Assembly (NCBI RefSeq): GCF_002263515.1
Contig: NZ_CP022752.1
Coordinates: 5,146,001-5,210,000 of the forward strand
Direction of reading: 5' to 3'
DNA from: Actinopolyspora erythraea
Lineage (GTDB): Bacteria; Actinomycetota; Actinomycetes; Mycobacteriales; Pseudonocardiaceae
Length of the DNA: 64,000 nt
Under the pieces are notes generated by a model. The model made no database searches. It saw only the letters and a list, made by a program, of their open reading frames with translations, and had not been told where the DNA came from. This document shows positions 32,732 through 41,503 of the stretch, piece by piece (within the stretch, counting starts at the first letter, position 1; every line of letters starts with the position of its first letter). The position numbers and the translations under genes were made by a program.

Positions 32732-34009
32732 TCAGCGCTCGACGACAGCGGTCAGGCCCTGGCCTCCCGCGGCGCAAACCGAGACCAGGCCACGTCCGGA
32801 ACCTCGCTCGGCCAGCAGCTTGGCCAGGGTGGCGACGATCCGCCCCCCGGTCGCGGCGAAGGGATGGCCGGCAGCCAGCGATGATCCGTTCACGTTCAGG
32901 CGGTCGGTGTCGATCCTGCCCAGCGGTTCGTCCCTGCCGAGCCGCTCGGCGCAGAACTCCGGGTCCTCCCAGGCTTTGAGGGTGCACAGCACCTGGGAGG
33001 CGAACGCCTCGTGGATCTCGTAGAAGTCGAACTCGTCCAACGAGCTCCCCACCCGGTCCAACAGCCTCGGCACCGCGTAGGCGGGGGCCATCAACAGCCC
33101 CTCGTCACCGCTGACGTAATCCACCGCCCCTGGGACGAAGTCGCCGAGGTAGGCGAGCACCGGCAACGAGTGCCGACGCGCCCACTCCTCGCTGGCGAGC
33201 AGCACGGTGGCGGCGCCGTCGGAGAGCGGGGTGGAGTTGCCCGCGGTCATGGTGGCCCCCTCGCCACGGCCGAAGACCGGTTTCAGCTTGGCGAGCTTGT
33301 CCGGGGAGGAGTCCGGCCGCAGGTTCTGGTCGCGCGTGAGCCCCTGGAACGGCGTGATCAGGTCGTCGAAGAACCCGCGCTCGTAGGCCGCGCCGAGTCG
33401 CTGGTGGCTGCGGGCTGCCAGCTCGTCCTGCTCGGCCCGGTCGATGCCCCAGGCGGCGGCCGTCCTGGCGGCGTGCTCCCCCATCGACAGCCCGGTGCGC
33501 GGTTCGGCGTTGCGGGGGATACCGGGCACCACGTGCCCCGGCCGCAGGCCGGTGAGCGCCCGCAGCTTCGCACCGGTGCCCTTGGCGTGGTTGGCGCGCA
33601 GCAGCACCCTGCGCAGGTCGTCGTTGAGTTCGATCGGTGCGTCGCTGGCCGAGTCCACGCCACCCGCTATGCCCGATTCGAGCTGCCCGAGCGCGATCTT
33701 GTTGGCCACCGACACGATCGATTCCAGCCCCGTGGCGCAGGCCATCTGCACGTCGTGCGCCGGGGTGCGGGAGTCGAGCCCGGAGCCGAGCACGACCTCG
33801 CGGGCGAGGTTGAAGTCGCGGCTGTGCTTGAGCACCGCTCCGGCCACGAACTCGCCGACCTCCCGTCCCGCGAGTCCGTAGCGGGCCACCAGGCCGTCGA
33901 GAGCCGCGGTGAGCATGTCCTGATTGGACGCCCGCGCGTAGGGGCCACCGGAACGGGCGAACGGGATCCGGTTGCCTCCGACGATGGCGACCCGGCGAGT
34001 TGTGGACAT
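32732..34009 (-). CDS. fadA2: Thiolase, FadA2-type acetyl-CoA acyltransferase
   Basis: 425 aa from ATG 34009 with GGAGGA 7 nt upstream. Active-site residues: Cys91 in QMACATGLESI, the His in NVNGSSLAAGHPFAATGGR and the Cys in VCAAGGQG near the C-terminus. NRIPFARS and SMGEHAARTAAAWGIDRAEQDELAARSHQ match mycobacterial FadA2. It performs the thiolytic last step of beta-oxidation or its reverse. It is divergent from fabG4, as in the Mycobacterium tuberculosis Rv0242c-Rv0243 region. It probably shares the control region 34010-34324 with fabG4. Confidence 0.92.
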   Translation of the reverse strand: MSTTRRVAIVGGNRIPFARSGGPYARASNQDMLTAALDGLVARYGLAGREVGEFVAGAVLKHSRDFNLAREVVLGSGLDSRTPAHDVQMACATGLESIVSVANKIALGQLESGIAGGVDSASDAPIELNDDLRRVLLRANHAKGTGAKLRALTGLRPGHVVPGIPRNAEPRTGLSMGEHAARTAAAWGIDRAEQDELAARSHQRLGAAYERGFFDDLITPFQGLTRDQNLRPDSSPDKLAKLKPVFGRGEGATMTAGNSTPLSDGAATVLLASEEWARRHSLPVLAYLGDFVPGAVDYVSGDEGLLMAPAYAVPRLLDRVGSSLDEFDFYEIHEAFASQVLCTLKAWEDPEFCAERLGRDEPLGRIDTDRLNVNGSSLAAGHPFAATGGRIVATLAKLLAERGSGRGLVSVCAAGGQGLTAVVER

Positions 34010-34253
34010 GGCCGATTCCTCCGCGCAACTAGTCGACGAGCGCCGGCCCCGGAAGGGGTTTCCGGCCTGCCAGCAGCACCCTGCCACCCCGGATACCGGG
34101 GCGCTCGCTCGGCGGAACCGCCGGGTCGCCCCGGCGGGGCACCACGGCTCCGAGGGGCCTTACCCGAACCCCGGCGCTCGCCGATGTCCGGGTGGCGCGG
34201 GCGCCCCGCACCGGCGCTCGGGCACCCGGACGAGCGCACCTGGCAGAGCACTA

Positions 34254-34283
34254 CTGACAACTTAACCTACCGACGGGTAGCTT
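34254..34283 (+). promoter_or_regulatory. fabG4 promoter with operator in the spacer
   Basis: CTGACA (34254-34259) and TAGCTT (34278-34283) are separated by 18 bp. The spacer carries CTACCGACGGGTAG (34267-34280, arms CTACC/GGTAG), 45 nt upstream of the fabG4 start. The site shares the form yTACyGryGrGTAr with the two fadE5 operators. It also lies between the divergent fadA2 and fabG4 genes, so it may control both. Confidence 0.65.
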
Positions 34284-34324
34284 ATCCGTCGAGTGCCGAA
34301 CCACGCATGGAGGAGTTGCTCGTC

Positions 34325-35662
34325 ATGGCGGATCCGTACAGCAAGTTGGTCACATCCAGCTACGGGCGACAGCTGGCCAAACGGCTCGGGCTGCCCACCC
34401 CCACTCCACTGCGCAGGTACCGCCCCGGGGACCCGGTCGTGTCCGGCCCGGTGCTCACCGGCGAGGCCGAGGGCTCCCGGCTCGGCGAGGCCGTGTCCGA
34501 GACACTGGAAGCCGTGCACGCCGAGGTGCACCGGACGCGGGACGAGGACGCCGAGTACGCCGCCCTGGTCTTCGACGCCACCGGAATCGGTGACAGCCTC
34601 GCCCTGGGCGAACTGCACGAGTTCTTCAGCGACACGATCCGCCGCGTGGGCAGGTGCGCCAGGCTGATCGTGCTCGGCACACCGCCGGAGGAGATCGACG
34701 ACCCCGCCGAACGCACCGCGCAACGCGCGCTGGAAGGATTCGTGCGCACCGCGGGCAAGGAGCTCAAGCGCGGCTCCACGGCCCAGCTGGTCCAGGTCTC
34801 CCGGGGCGGCGAGCGGGCGGTCGACTCCACGCTGCGCTTCCTGCTCTCCCCGAAGTCCGCGTTCGTGTCCGGCCAGGTGATCCGCGTCGGAGCGGCCGAA
34901 GCCCCCACCGCTGACGGCTCCCTTCCGCTGCGCGACAAGGTCGCGCTGGTCACCGGGGCGTCCCGTGGGATCGGCGCCGCGATCGCGGAGACGCTCGCCC
35001 GCGACGGGGCTCACGTGGTGTGCCTGGACGTCCCCTCCCAGGGGCAGGACCTCGCCGAGGTCGCCAACCGCATCGGCGGTTCCACGCTGCAGCTCGACAT
35101 CACCGCCGAGAGCGCGCCCCAGCAGCTGATCGAGCACATCGAGCAGCGGCACGAAGGGCTCGACATCGTGGTGCACAACGCGGGAATCACCCGGGACAAG
35201 ACCATCGGGCGAATGAGCCGCGACCAGTGGGACGCGGTGCTGCGCGTCAACCTCGCCGCCCAGGAGCGGATCAACACCGCCCTGCTGGCCGAGTCCTCAC
35301 CACTGCGCCGAGGTGGAAGGCTCGTCGGCGTCGCCTCCATCAGCGGTATCGCGGGCAACGTGGGGCAGGCGAACTACGCCACCTCCAAGGCGGGCGTGAT
35401 CGGCCACGTGCAGGCGCTCGCGCCACGCGCGGCCGAACGAGGCGTGACGATCAACGCCGTGGCCCCCGGATTCATCGAAACCGCGATGACCGCCGCGGTG
35501 CCGCTGTTCGTGCGGGAGGCGGGCAGGCGGATGAACAGCCTCTCGCAGGGCGGACTGCCGATCGACGTCGCCGAGACCATCGCCTTCTACGCCGACCCCG
35601 GTTCGGCGGGGGTGAACGGCAATGTGGTCCGCGTCTGCGGGCAGAGCCTGCTGGGGGCTTGA
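34325..35662 (+). CDS. fabG4: High-molecular-weight 3-oxoacyl-ACP/CoA reductase, FabG4 type
   Basis: 445 aa from ATG 34325, with GGAGGAG about 10 nt upstream. An N-terminal flavodoxin-like domain of about 200 residues (SYGRQLAKRLGLPTPTPLRRYRPGDP) is followed by a classical SDR domain: TGASRGIG (210-217), HNAGITRDKTIGRM (NAG at 285-287), Ser340, Tyr351 and Lys355 (YATSK). Size and layout match mycobacterial FabG4. It reduces beta-ketoacyl thioesters with NAD(H) and probably pairs with the htdX-like dehydratase downstream. Repeat copy C begins 39 nt after the stop. Confidence 0.92.
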   Translation: MADPYSKLVTSSYGRQLAKRLGLPTPTPLRRYRPGDPVVSGPVLTGEAEGSRLGEAVSETLEAVHAEVHRTRDEDAEYAALVFDATGIGDSLALGELHEFFSDTIRRVGRCARLIVLGTPPEEIDDPAERTAQRALEGFVRTAGKELKRGSTAQLVQVSRGGERAVDSTLRFLLSPKSAFVSGQVIRVGAAEAPTADGSLPLRDKVALVTGASRGIGAAIAETLARDGAHVVCLDVPSQGQDLAEVANRIGGSTLQLDITAESAPQQLIEHIEQRHEGLDIVVHNAGITRDKTIGRMSRDQWDAVLRVNLAAQERINTALLAESSPLRRGGRLVGVASISGIAGNVGQANYATSKAGVIGHVQALAPRAAERGVTINAVAPGFIETAMTAAVPLFVREAGRRMNSLSQGGLPIDVAETIAFYADPGSAGVNGNVVRVCGQSLLGA

Positions 35663-35701
35663 GGGTTTCGGCGGCTCGGTTGGCGTGGGTGGTCCGGTGG
35701 C

Positions 35702-35833
35702 GGAACCTCTCGTGGGCTCTCGCTGCGGGGCCGGAGACATCGAGTAGGTACTACGCCACGTCTCCGGCGTCCTCGCGAGAGCACCCCGAGAGAACCAGCG
35801 GCGGTGCCGACCGCGAGGGCGGTGGGGGTTCGG
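35702..35833 (+). repeat. Intergenic repeat copy C
   Basis: The core 35702-35796 begins GGAACCTCTCGTGGGCTCTCGC and ends with GCGAGAGCACC then CCGAGAGAACC. The centre is GACATCGAGTAGGTACTACG, CCACGTC. The tail (GGCGGTGCCGACCGCGAGGG, then GGTGGGGG) extends the match to 35833. It starts 39 nt after the fabG4 stop in the same orientation and separates fabG4 from the htdX-like gene. No gene lies in 35663-35974. Confidence 0.8.
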
Positions 35834-35974
35834 CTCGGGCACGTCGAAAGAACCGGGCTCCGATCATCGGACGAACATCCGCACGATTCGATTCTCGCGA
35901 CAGAACACGAACCCGTACGAGGGCTCCCGGCCGCTGGAGTCCCGGCAGACTTACCGCAGGAAGGTGAGACGAGG

Positions 35975-36838
35975 ATGCCGACCGAGGAACTGAGCGAGTC
36001 GCCGAACCTGGGCGCGCTCTACTTGAAGGCCGCGGGAACCGCACCGCTGCGGCGGGCCGGGCGGGACGCCGAGCTCCCGGACACCGAGTACGTCCGCTCC
36101 GGGATCACCGTCGACCGCGAGCACCTGGCCGAGTACAACCGGCTGTGCGGGTTCGGCACGCGCGACGAACTGCCGATCACCTACCCGCACATCACCTCGT
36201 TCCCGTTGGCAGTCCGGCTGATGACCGACAGGGACTTCCCGTTCCCGCTGGTCGGGCTGGTGCACGTGGCCAACCGAATCACCAGGTACCGCCACGTGCT
36301 GGTCACCGACTCCATGACCCAGCGGGTACGGCTGGCGAACGCGCGCAGGCACCCGAAGGGGCGGCAGTTCGACGTGATCACCGAGACCAGCGTCGGCGAC
36401 CGGCTCGTCTGGACCGAGACGAGCACCTACCTGCGGCGGAGCGGCTCGGACGAGTCCGTCCCGAGACCGGAAGGGATCCCGGAGGTGGCCGCCGGCGCGC
36501 CCACTGCCACCTGGCGACTGCCCGCGAACCTGGGCAGGCGGTACGCGGCCGTCTCCGGCGACCGCAACCCGATCCACCTGTCCCCGCTCACGGCCAAGGC
36601 GTTCGGCTTCCCCCGCACCATCGCCCACGGCATGTGGTCCAAGGCCCGCTGCCTCGCCGCCTTCGAGGGCAGGCTGCCCGAAGCCTGCTCGGTCGAGGTG
36701 GAGTTCGCCAAACCGGTACTGCTGCCCTCCCGCGTGGACTTCACCGAACAGCCCGGCGAGTCGGAGAAGCTCTTCGCGTTGCACTCGGCCTCGGGCAAGC
36801 CGCACCTGAAGGGGCGCTGGCGCTCGGAACCGGAGTGA
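35975..36838 (+). CDS. MaoC-like double hot-dog dehydratase, HtdX type
   Basis: 287 aa from ATG 35975 (AAGGTGAG 6 nt upstream). The N-terminal half is a degenerate hot-dog (YNRLCGFGTRDELPITYPHITSFPLAVRLMTD). The C-terminal half holds the MaoC hydratase motif YAAVSGDRNPIHLSPLTAKAFGFPRTIAHGMWSKAR, with the Asp-His pair. This is the layout of mycobacterial HtdX (Rv0241c), which lies beside FabG4 there as well. It hydrates or dehydrates (3R)-hydroxyacyl thioesters. It follows fabG4 after repeat copy C, so the two may or may not share a transcript. Confidence 0.88.
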   Translation: MPTEELSESPNLGALYLKAAGTAPLRRAGRDAELPDTEYVRSGITVDREHLAEYNRLCGFGTRDELPITYPHITSFPLAVRLMTDRDFPFPLVGLVHVANRITRYRHVLVTDSMTQRVRLANARRHPKGRQFDVITETSVGDRLVWTETSTYLRRSGSDESVPRPEGIPEVAAGAPTATWRLPANLGRRYAAVSGDRNPIHLSPLTAKAFGFPRTIAHGMWSKARCLAAFEGRLPEACSVEVEFAKPVLLPSRVDFTEQPGESEKLFALHSASGKPHLKGRWRSEPE

Positions 36839-36965
36839 CCCAGATCCCACGCACTCCCCGGCTACCCGGAGGGAACTCGCAGGTCAGTTACGCTTTGCTC
36901 GTAACGCCGACCATCCGCGCCCGCGCCAGCGGGCCGGATCCGCACAGTTTCCGGGAGCGACGCCC

Positions 36966-37205
36966 GTGGCCCGAGTCGTTGTCGACGTAATGCCGAAGCA
37001 GGAGATCCTCGACCCGCAGGGACAGGCGGTTGCCAACGCACTGCCCCGGCAGGGATTCGAAGGTGTCTCACAAGTCCGCCAGGGAAAGCGGTTCGAGCTG
37101 GAGGTCGACGAGAACGTCGACGACGACACGCTCGCCCGAATCGCGGAGAATTTCCTGGCCAATCCAGTGATCGAGGACTGGGCCGTGCGCCGGGTGGAAT
37201 CGTGA
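36966..37205 (+). CDS. purS: Phosphoribosylformylglycinamidine synthase subunit PurS
   Basis: 79 aa from GTG 36966 (GGGAG 8 nt upstream). The sequence [31 protein letters not shown] and [30 protein letters not shown] matches the small PurS subunit that bridges PurQ and PurL. The FGAM synthase complex catalyses step four of purine synthesis. It overlaps purQ by 4 nt. Confidence 0.96.
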   Translation: MARVVVDVMPKQEILDPQGQAVANALPRQGFEGVSQVRQGKRFELEVDENVDDDTLARIAENFLANPVIEDWAVRRVES

Positions 37206-37888
37206 GCGCCGCCGGGGCCAGGATCGGGGTCATCACCTTCCCGGGGTCGCTGGACGACGGTGACGCCCGCCGCGCGGTGCGCCGCGCGGGGGCCTCCGAC
37301 GTGGCGCTGTGGCACGGTGACGCCGACCTGCACGGGGTGGACGCCGTGATCGTCCCCGGCGGGTTCAGCTACGGCGACTACCTGCGCTGTGGCGCCATCG
37401 CCAAGTTCGCCCCGGTCATGACCGAGGTGGTGCGCGCCGCAGGCCAGGGCATGCCCGTGCTCGGCGTCTGCAACGGTTTCCAGGTGTTGTGCGAGGCCGG
37501 GCTGCTGCCCGGCGTGCTGACGCGCAACTCGGGGCTGCACTACGTCTGCCGGGACCAGTGGCTGCGGGTGGAGAACAACACCAGCACCTGGACCACCCGC
37601 TACGAGGCGGGAGCGGACCTGCTGATCCCGATCAAGCACGGTGAGGGCCGCTACGTGGCCGAGGAACCGGTGCTGGACCGCCTCGAGGGGGAGGGCCGCG
37701 TGCTCTTCCGCTACGTGGAGGACAACCCGAACGGTTCACGGCGCGACATCGCGGGGATCACCGACGAGCGCGGCAGGGTCGCGGGTCTCATGCCCCACCC
37801 CGAGCACGCCATCGATCCACTCACGGGGCCCACCGACGACGGCCTCGGCATGTTCCTGTCCGCCCTCGACACCCTGGTGGCAGCATGA
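37202..37888 (+). CDS. purQ: Phosphoribosylformylglycinamidine synthase subunit PurQ (glutaminase)
   Basis: 228 aa from GTG 37202, which overlaps the purS stop (GTGA). A class I glutamine amidotransferase: nucleophile Cys90 in [11 protein letters not shown], oxyanion strand [19 protein letters not shown], and His-Glu in GLMPHPEHA near the C-terminus. It supplies ammonia to PurL. It overlaps purL by 4 nt, so the three subunits are translated in a coupled manner. Confidence 0.97.
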   Translation: MSAAGARIGVITFPGSLDDGDARRAVRRAGASDVALWHGDADLHGVDAVIVPGGFSYGDYLRCGAIAKFAPVMTEVVRAAGQGMPVLGVCNGFQVLCEAGLLPGVLTRNSGLHYVCRDQWLRVENNTSTWTTRYEAGADLLIPIKHGEGRYVAEEPVLDRLEGEGRVLFRYVEDNPNGSRRDIAGITDERGRVAGLMPHPEHAIDPLTGPTDDGLGMFLSALDTLVAA

Positions 37889-40218
37889 CCGAATCCACCC
37901 ACGAATCCGCGGCGCACGACTCCACCGCGCGGAGCGGCACCGAACAAGTGGACAGTGTCGAGCACGCCGCGCGGACCCCCGAGCTCGCGCAGCCGTACCG
38001 CGAGCTCGGCCTCGCCGACGACGAGTACGAGCGCATCCGCGAGATCCTCGGACGGCGCCCCACCGAGGCGGAACTGGCGATGTACTCGGTGATGTGGAGC
38101 GAGCACTGCTCCTACAAGTCGTCCAAGACGCACCTGAAGTACTTCGGTGAGACCACCACCGAGGAGATGCGCTCCAAGATGCTGGCCGGCATCGGGGAGA
38201 ACGCCGGTGTCGTCGACATCGGGGACGGCTGGGCGGTCACCTTCAAGGTGGAGAGCCACAACCATCCCTCCTACGTGGAGCCCTACCAGGGTGCCGCGAC
38301 CGGCGTCGGAGGCATCGTGCGCGACATCATGGCAATGGGAGCGCGTCCCGTCGCCGTGGCCGACCCGCTGCGGTTCGGCCCCGCCGACGCCGACGACACC
38401 CGCAGGGTGCTGCCCGGTGTGGTCGAGGGGATCGGTGGCTACGGCAACTGCCTGGGGCTGCCCAACATCGGCGGCGAGGTCGTCTTCGACGAGTCCTACG
38501 CGAGGAACCCGCTGGTCAACGCCATGTGCGTCGGAGTCCTCAAGTCCGACGAGCTGCAGCTGGCGCACGCCACCGGAGCGGGCAACAAGGTGGTCCTGTT
38601 CGGCGCCCGGACCGGGCTGGACGGCATCGGCGGTGTGTCGGTGCTGGCCTCGGAGTCCTTCAGCGGCGACGAGACCGGCAGCGGCCGCAAGAAGCTGCCG
38701 AGCGTGCAGGTGGGCGACCCCTTCACCGAGAAGGTGCTCATCGAGTGCTGCCTGGAGCTCTACGGTTCGGACCTCGTCGTGGGGGTCCAGGACCTCGGCG
38801 GCGCCGGGCTCTCCTGCGCCACCTCCGAGCTGGCCGCGGCCGGTGACGGCGGCATGCGGATCGACCTGGACGCGGTACCGCTGCGCGCCGAGGGGATGAA
38901 CCCCGCCGAGATCCTCTCCAGTGAGTCGCAGGAACGCATGTGCGCGATCGTGCGGCCCGAGGACGTGGAATCCTTCATGGCGGTCTGCCGCAAGTGGGAC
39001 GTGACCGCGACGGTCATCGGCGAGGTGACCGAGGACGACCACCTGCGGATCGACTGGCGGGGCGAGTGCGTGGTCGACGTTCCGCCGCGCACCGTGGCCG
39101 ACGAGGGGCCGGTCTACCAGCGTCCGGTGCGGCGGCCCGCCGAGCAGGACCTGATCACGGCGGACGACCCGAACACGCTGGCACGGCCCGGCACGGCTGC
39201 CGAGCTGCGCGAGACGCTGCTGCGGATGGCGGCCTCGCCGAACCTGTGTTCCCGCGAGTGGGTGACCGGTCAGTACGACCACTACGTGCGCGGCAACACC
39301 GTGCTGGCCCAGCCCTCCGACGGCGGGGTGCTGCGGGTGGACGAGGAGACGGGACGCGGCATCGCCGTCGCGACCGACTGCAACGCCCGCTACACCAGGC
39401 TCGACCCCTACGAGGGCGCTCGACTCGCGCTGGCCGAGGCCTACCGCAACGTCGCGGTGACGGGGTCGAAGCCGGTGGCGGTCACCAACTGCCTCAACTT
39501 CGGTTCGGCCGAGGACCCCGCCGTGATGTGGCAGTTCCAGCAGTCCGTGCGGGGGCTCGCCGACGCGGCCGCCGAACTGGGCGTCCCGGTAACCGGCGGT
39601 AACGTGAGCTTCTACAACCAGACCGGCGGCAGCCCGATCCTGCCGACGCCGGTCGCCGGGGTGCTCGGGGTCATCGACGACGTGACCAAGCGGATCCCGA
39701 CCGGTATCGGGGCCGCCTCCGGCGAGTCGCTGCTGCTGCTAGGCGAGACCCGCGAGGAGTTCGGCGGGTCCGAGTGGAGCAGGGTGGCGCACGACCACCT
39801 CGGCGGAACCCCGCCGCGGGTGGACCTGGAACGGGAGCGGCTGCTGGCGGACGTGCTGGGAATCGGTTCGCGGGACGGGCTGATCTCCGCCGCGCACGAC
39901 CTCTCAGAGGGTGGACTCGCCCAGGCGCTGGTGGAGATGTCGCTGATCGGCGAGACCGGGGCACGGATCGTGCTGCCGGAGGAGGCTGACCCGTTCGTGT
40001 GGCTGTTCTCCGAGTCGGCCGGTCGGGTCGTGGTGTCGGTGCCGCGTGGCGCGGAGCTGAAGTTCACGGAACTGTGCGCCGCCCGGGGACTGCCGTGCTC
40101 GAAGACGGGCGTGGTGGACACCGAGTCGGGGGCGCTGGAGATCCAGGGGATCGGCGAGATCCCGCTGTCCGAGCTGCGGGAGGCGTGGGAGGGCACGCTC
40201 CCCCGCCTGTTCGGCTGA
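37885..40218 (+). CDS. purL: Phosphoribosylformylglycinamidine synthase subunit PurL
   Basis: 777 aa, the small (actinobacterial and Bacillus-type) PurL. Motifs: [72 protein letters not shown] and [11 protein letters not shown]. The N-terminal 30 residues ([19 protein letters not shown]) are an extra polar tail. It binds ATP and FGAR and performs the amidation. It is the last gene of purSQL. A possible terminator (40240-40281) follows. Confidence 0.97.
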   Translation: MTESTHESAAHDSTARSGTEQVDSVEHAARTPELAQPYRELGLADDEYERIREILGRRPTEAELAMYSVMWSEHCSYKSSKTHLKYFGETTTEEMRSKMLAGIGENAGVVDIGDGWAVTFKVESHNHPSYVEPYQGAATGVGGIVRDIMAMGARPVAVADPLRFGPADADDTRRVLPGVVEGIGGYGNCLGLPNIGGEVVFDESYARNPLVNAMCVGVLKSDELQLAHATGAGNKVVLFGARTGLDGIGGVSVLASESFSGDETGSGRKKLPSVQVGDPFTEKVLIECCLELYGSDLVVGVQDLGGAGLSCATSELAAAGDGGMRIDLDAVPLRAEGMNPAEILSSESQERMCAIVRPEDVESFMAVCRKWDVTATVIGEVTEDDHLRIDWRGECVVDVPPRTVADEGPVYQRPVRRPAEQDLITADDPNTLARPGTAAELRETLLRMAASPNLCSREWVTGQYDHYVRGNTVLAQPSDGGVLRVDEETGRGIAVATDCNARYTRLDPYEGARLALAEAYRNVAVTGSKPVAVTNCLNFGSAEDPAVMWQFQQSVRGLADAAAELGVPVTGGNVSFYNQTGGSPILPTPVAGVLGVIDDVTKRIPTGIGAASGESLLLLGETREEFGGSEWSRVAHDHLGGTPPRVDLERERLLADVLGIGSRDGLISAAHDLSEGGLAQALVEMSLIGETGARIVLPEEADPFVWLFSESAGRVVVSVPRGAELKFTELCAARGLPCSKTGVVDTESGALEIQGIGEIPLSELREAWEGTLPRLFG

Positions 40219-40239
40219 ACGACGCGCTCGTCTCGTCGT

Positions 40240-40281
40240 GGCGGGTGCTGTCGGCACCGAGGTGTGCCGGCGGCACTCGCC
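40240..40281. terminator. Possible bidirectional terminator between purL and lysozyme
   Basis: GGCGGGTGC (40240-40248) pairs with GCACTCGCC (40273-40281) with one G-U pair; the loop contains an additional GC-rich inverted repeat. It lies between two convergent genes. Confidence 0.45.
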
Positions 40282-40328
40282 TGTCGGGCCGCCCCACCCG
40301 GCCACCGCCGTCACGGCGTGTCGGGGCC

Positions 40329-41147
40329 TCACCCGCGCGCCAGCCGTCTCAGTTGTTCGTAGGAACCGTTGAACAGGTTCTTGTCCAGCGGTGACGAGGT
40401 GTACTGCCAGAAGGTGTGGAAGCCCCAGCCGTGCGGCAGCGGGCCGATGTAGTCGTTGTAGCGGGCGACCCACAGCGGATTGGTGTCGCCGAAGTCCGCG
40501 CGCACGCACTCGTTCCACCAGCTGGTGCTGGTGTAGATGGCGGGGTACCTGCCGGTCAGGCGTTGGTAGGTGTCGCTGAAGTCCCGGATCCAGTCCCTCA
40601 TGGCGCCGCGGTTCTTGCCGTAGCAGGTGGGGCCGTACGGGTTGTACTCGATGTCCAGCGCTCCCGGCAGGGTTCGGCCGTCCGCCGACCAGCCGCCACC
40701 GTTGTTCACGAAGTAGCGCGCCTGGGCGGCTCCGCTGGAGCGGTCGGGCAGCGCGAAGTGGTAGGCGCCCCGGATCATGCCCACCTTGTACGAGCCGGTG
40801 TACTGGTGGTTGAAGTCCGGGCTGGTGTAGCCGGTTCCCTCGGTGGCCTTCACGTAGGCGAACCGCATTCCCTCGTTCCACCAGTGGCGCCAGTTCACCC
40901 AGTTCTGGTGCCCGCTCACGTCCATACCCTTGACCGAGGGGTTGCGCGTGGTGGCGGGGGCGGCCGAGGGTTCGCCGCCCTCGTGCTCGCGGATCTGCGA
41001 ACCCATCGAGTGGCCCGCCCGTTTTCGTTGCTCCGGTGAGGTGTCCACCGCCTGCGCGGAGGTCCCCAGCAGCAGTACCGTGCCGAACAGCGCTGATAAC
41101 GCGAAGGTCAGCGCCCGAGCGCGACCAGTTCCCCTCGAACGGTGCAT
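40329..41147 (-). CDS. Secreted GH25 lysozyme (N-acetylmuramidase)
   Basis: 272 aa from ATG 41147, with GAGGGG about 6 nt upstream. A signal peptide (MHRSRGTGRARALTFALSALFGTVLLLGTSAQA) precedes a short polar linker and the GH25 domain: VKGMDVSGHQNWVNW, FAYVKATEGTGYTSPDF, GAYHFALPDRSSG, the acidic DIE in GALDIEYNPYG, and WQYTSS near the end. The DxE motif carries the catalytic Asp and Glu. It cleaves the glycan strand of peptidoglycan or that of competitors. It is monocistronic; 41148-41503 is the divergent promoter region shared with a c-di-GMP enzyme. Confidence 0.93.
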   Translation of the reverse strand: MHRSRGTGRARALTFALSALFGTVLLLGTSAQAVDTSPEQRKRAGHSMGSQIREHEGGEPSAAPATTRNPSVKGMDVSGHQNWVNWRHWWNEGMRFAYVKATEGTGYTSPDFNHQYTGSYKVGMIRGAYHFALPDRSSGAAQARYFVNNGGGWSADGRTLPGALDIEYNPYGPTCYGKNRGAMRDWIRDFSDTYQRLTGRYPAIYTSTSWWNECVRADFGDTNPLWVARYNDYIGPLPHGWGFHTFWQYTSSPLDKNLFNGSYEQLRRLARG

Positions 41148-41503
41148 GCGTATCCCCTCGTGCTCGTCCTGCGGTTCGGGGGCTCGGCGTCGGCCCCGGG
41201 GTAACCGCCGTTGTGGAATTCCGGTCGTGCGTGAAAGACTGCGATCGTCCCACCGCACCACTGGATATCGTGTTACCTTTTCACCACAATGAGGCAAATC
41301 GGACACCGTGCGTTTCGCGAAACTCGACCCGTTCGAGTGACATGATCAGCCGATTCGATCTTCATCAGCACTTCCCGCCAATTCACGGCGGGTAGCTACC
41401 CTGGGTGAGGGCAGGTTCCGCGTTCGACCAACGGGCCGCATCAGCCGTATGCTCCCCCCGTATCTGGCGCGGGCGACTACGAGAAGCGGAGGGCGCCGCA
41501 GGC
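41148..41503. other. Divergent intergenic region, lysozyme / c-di-GMP enzyme
   Basis: About 350 bp without a gene. AT-rich parts occur at 41265-41300 (TATCGTGTTACCTTTTCACC) and 41340-41395. No riboswitch of the ydaO or c-di-GMP class could be recognised by eye. Promoters for both genes must lie here. Confidence 0.4.
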
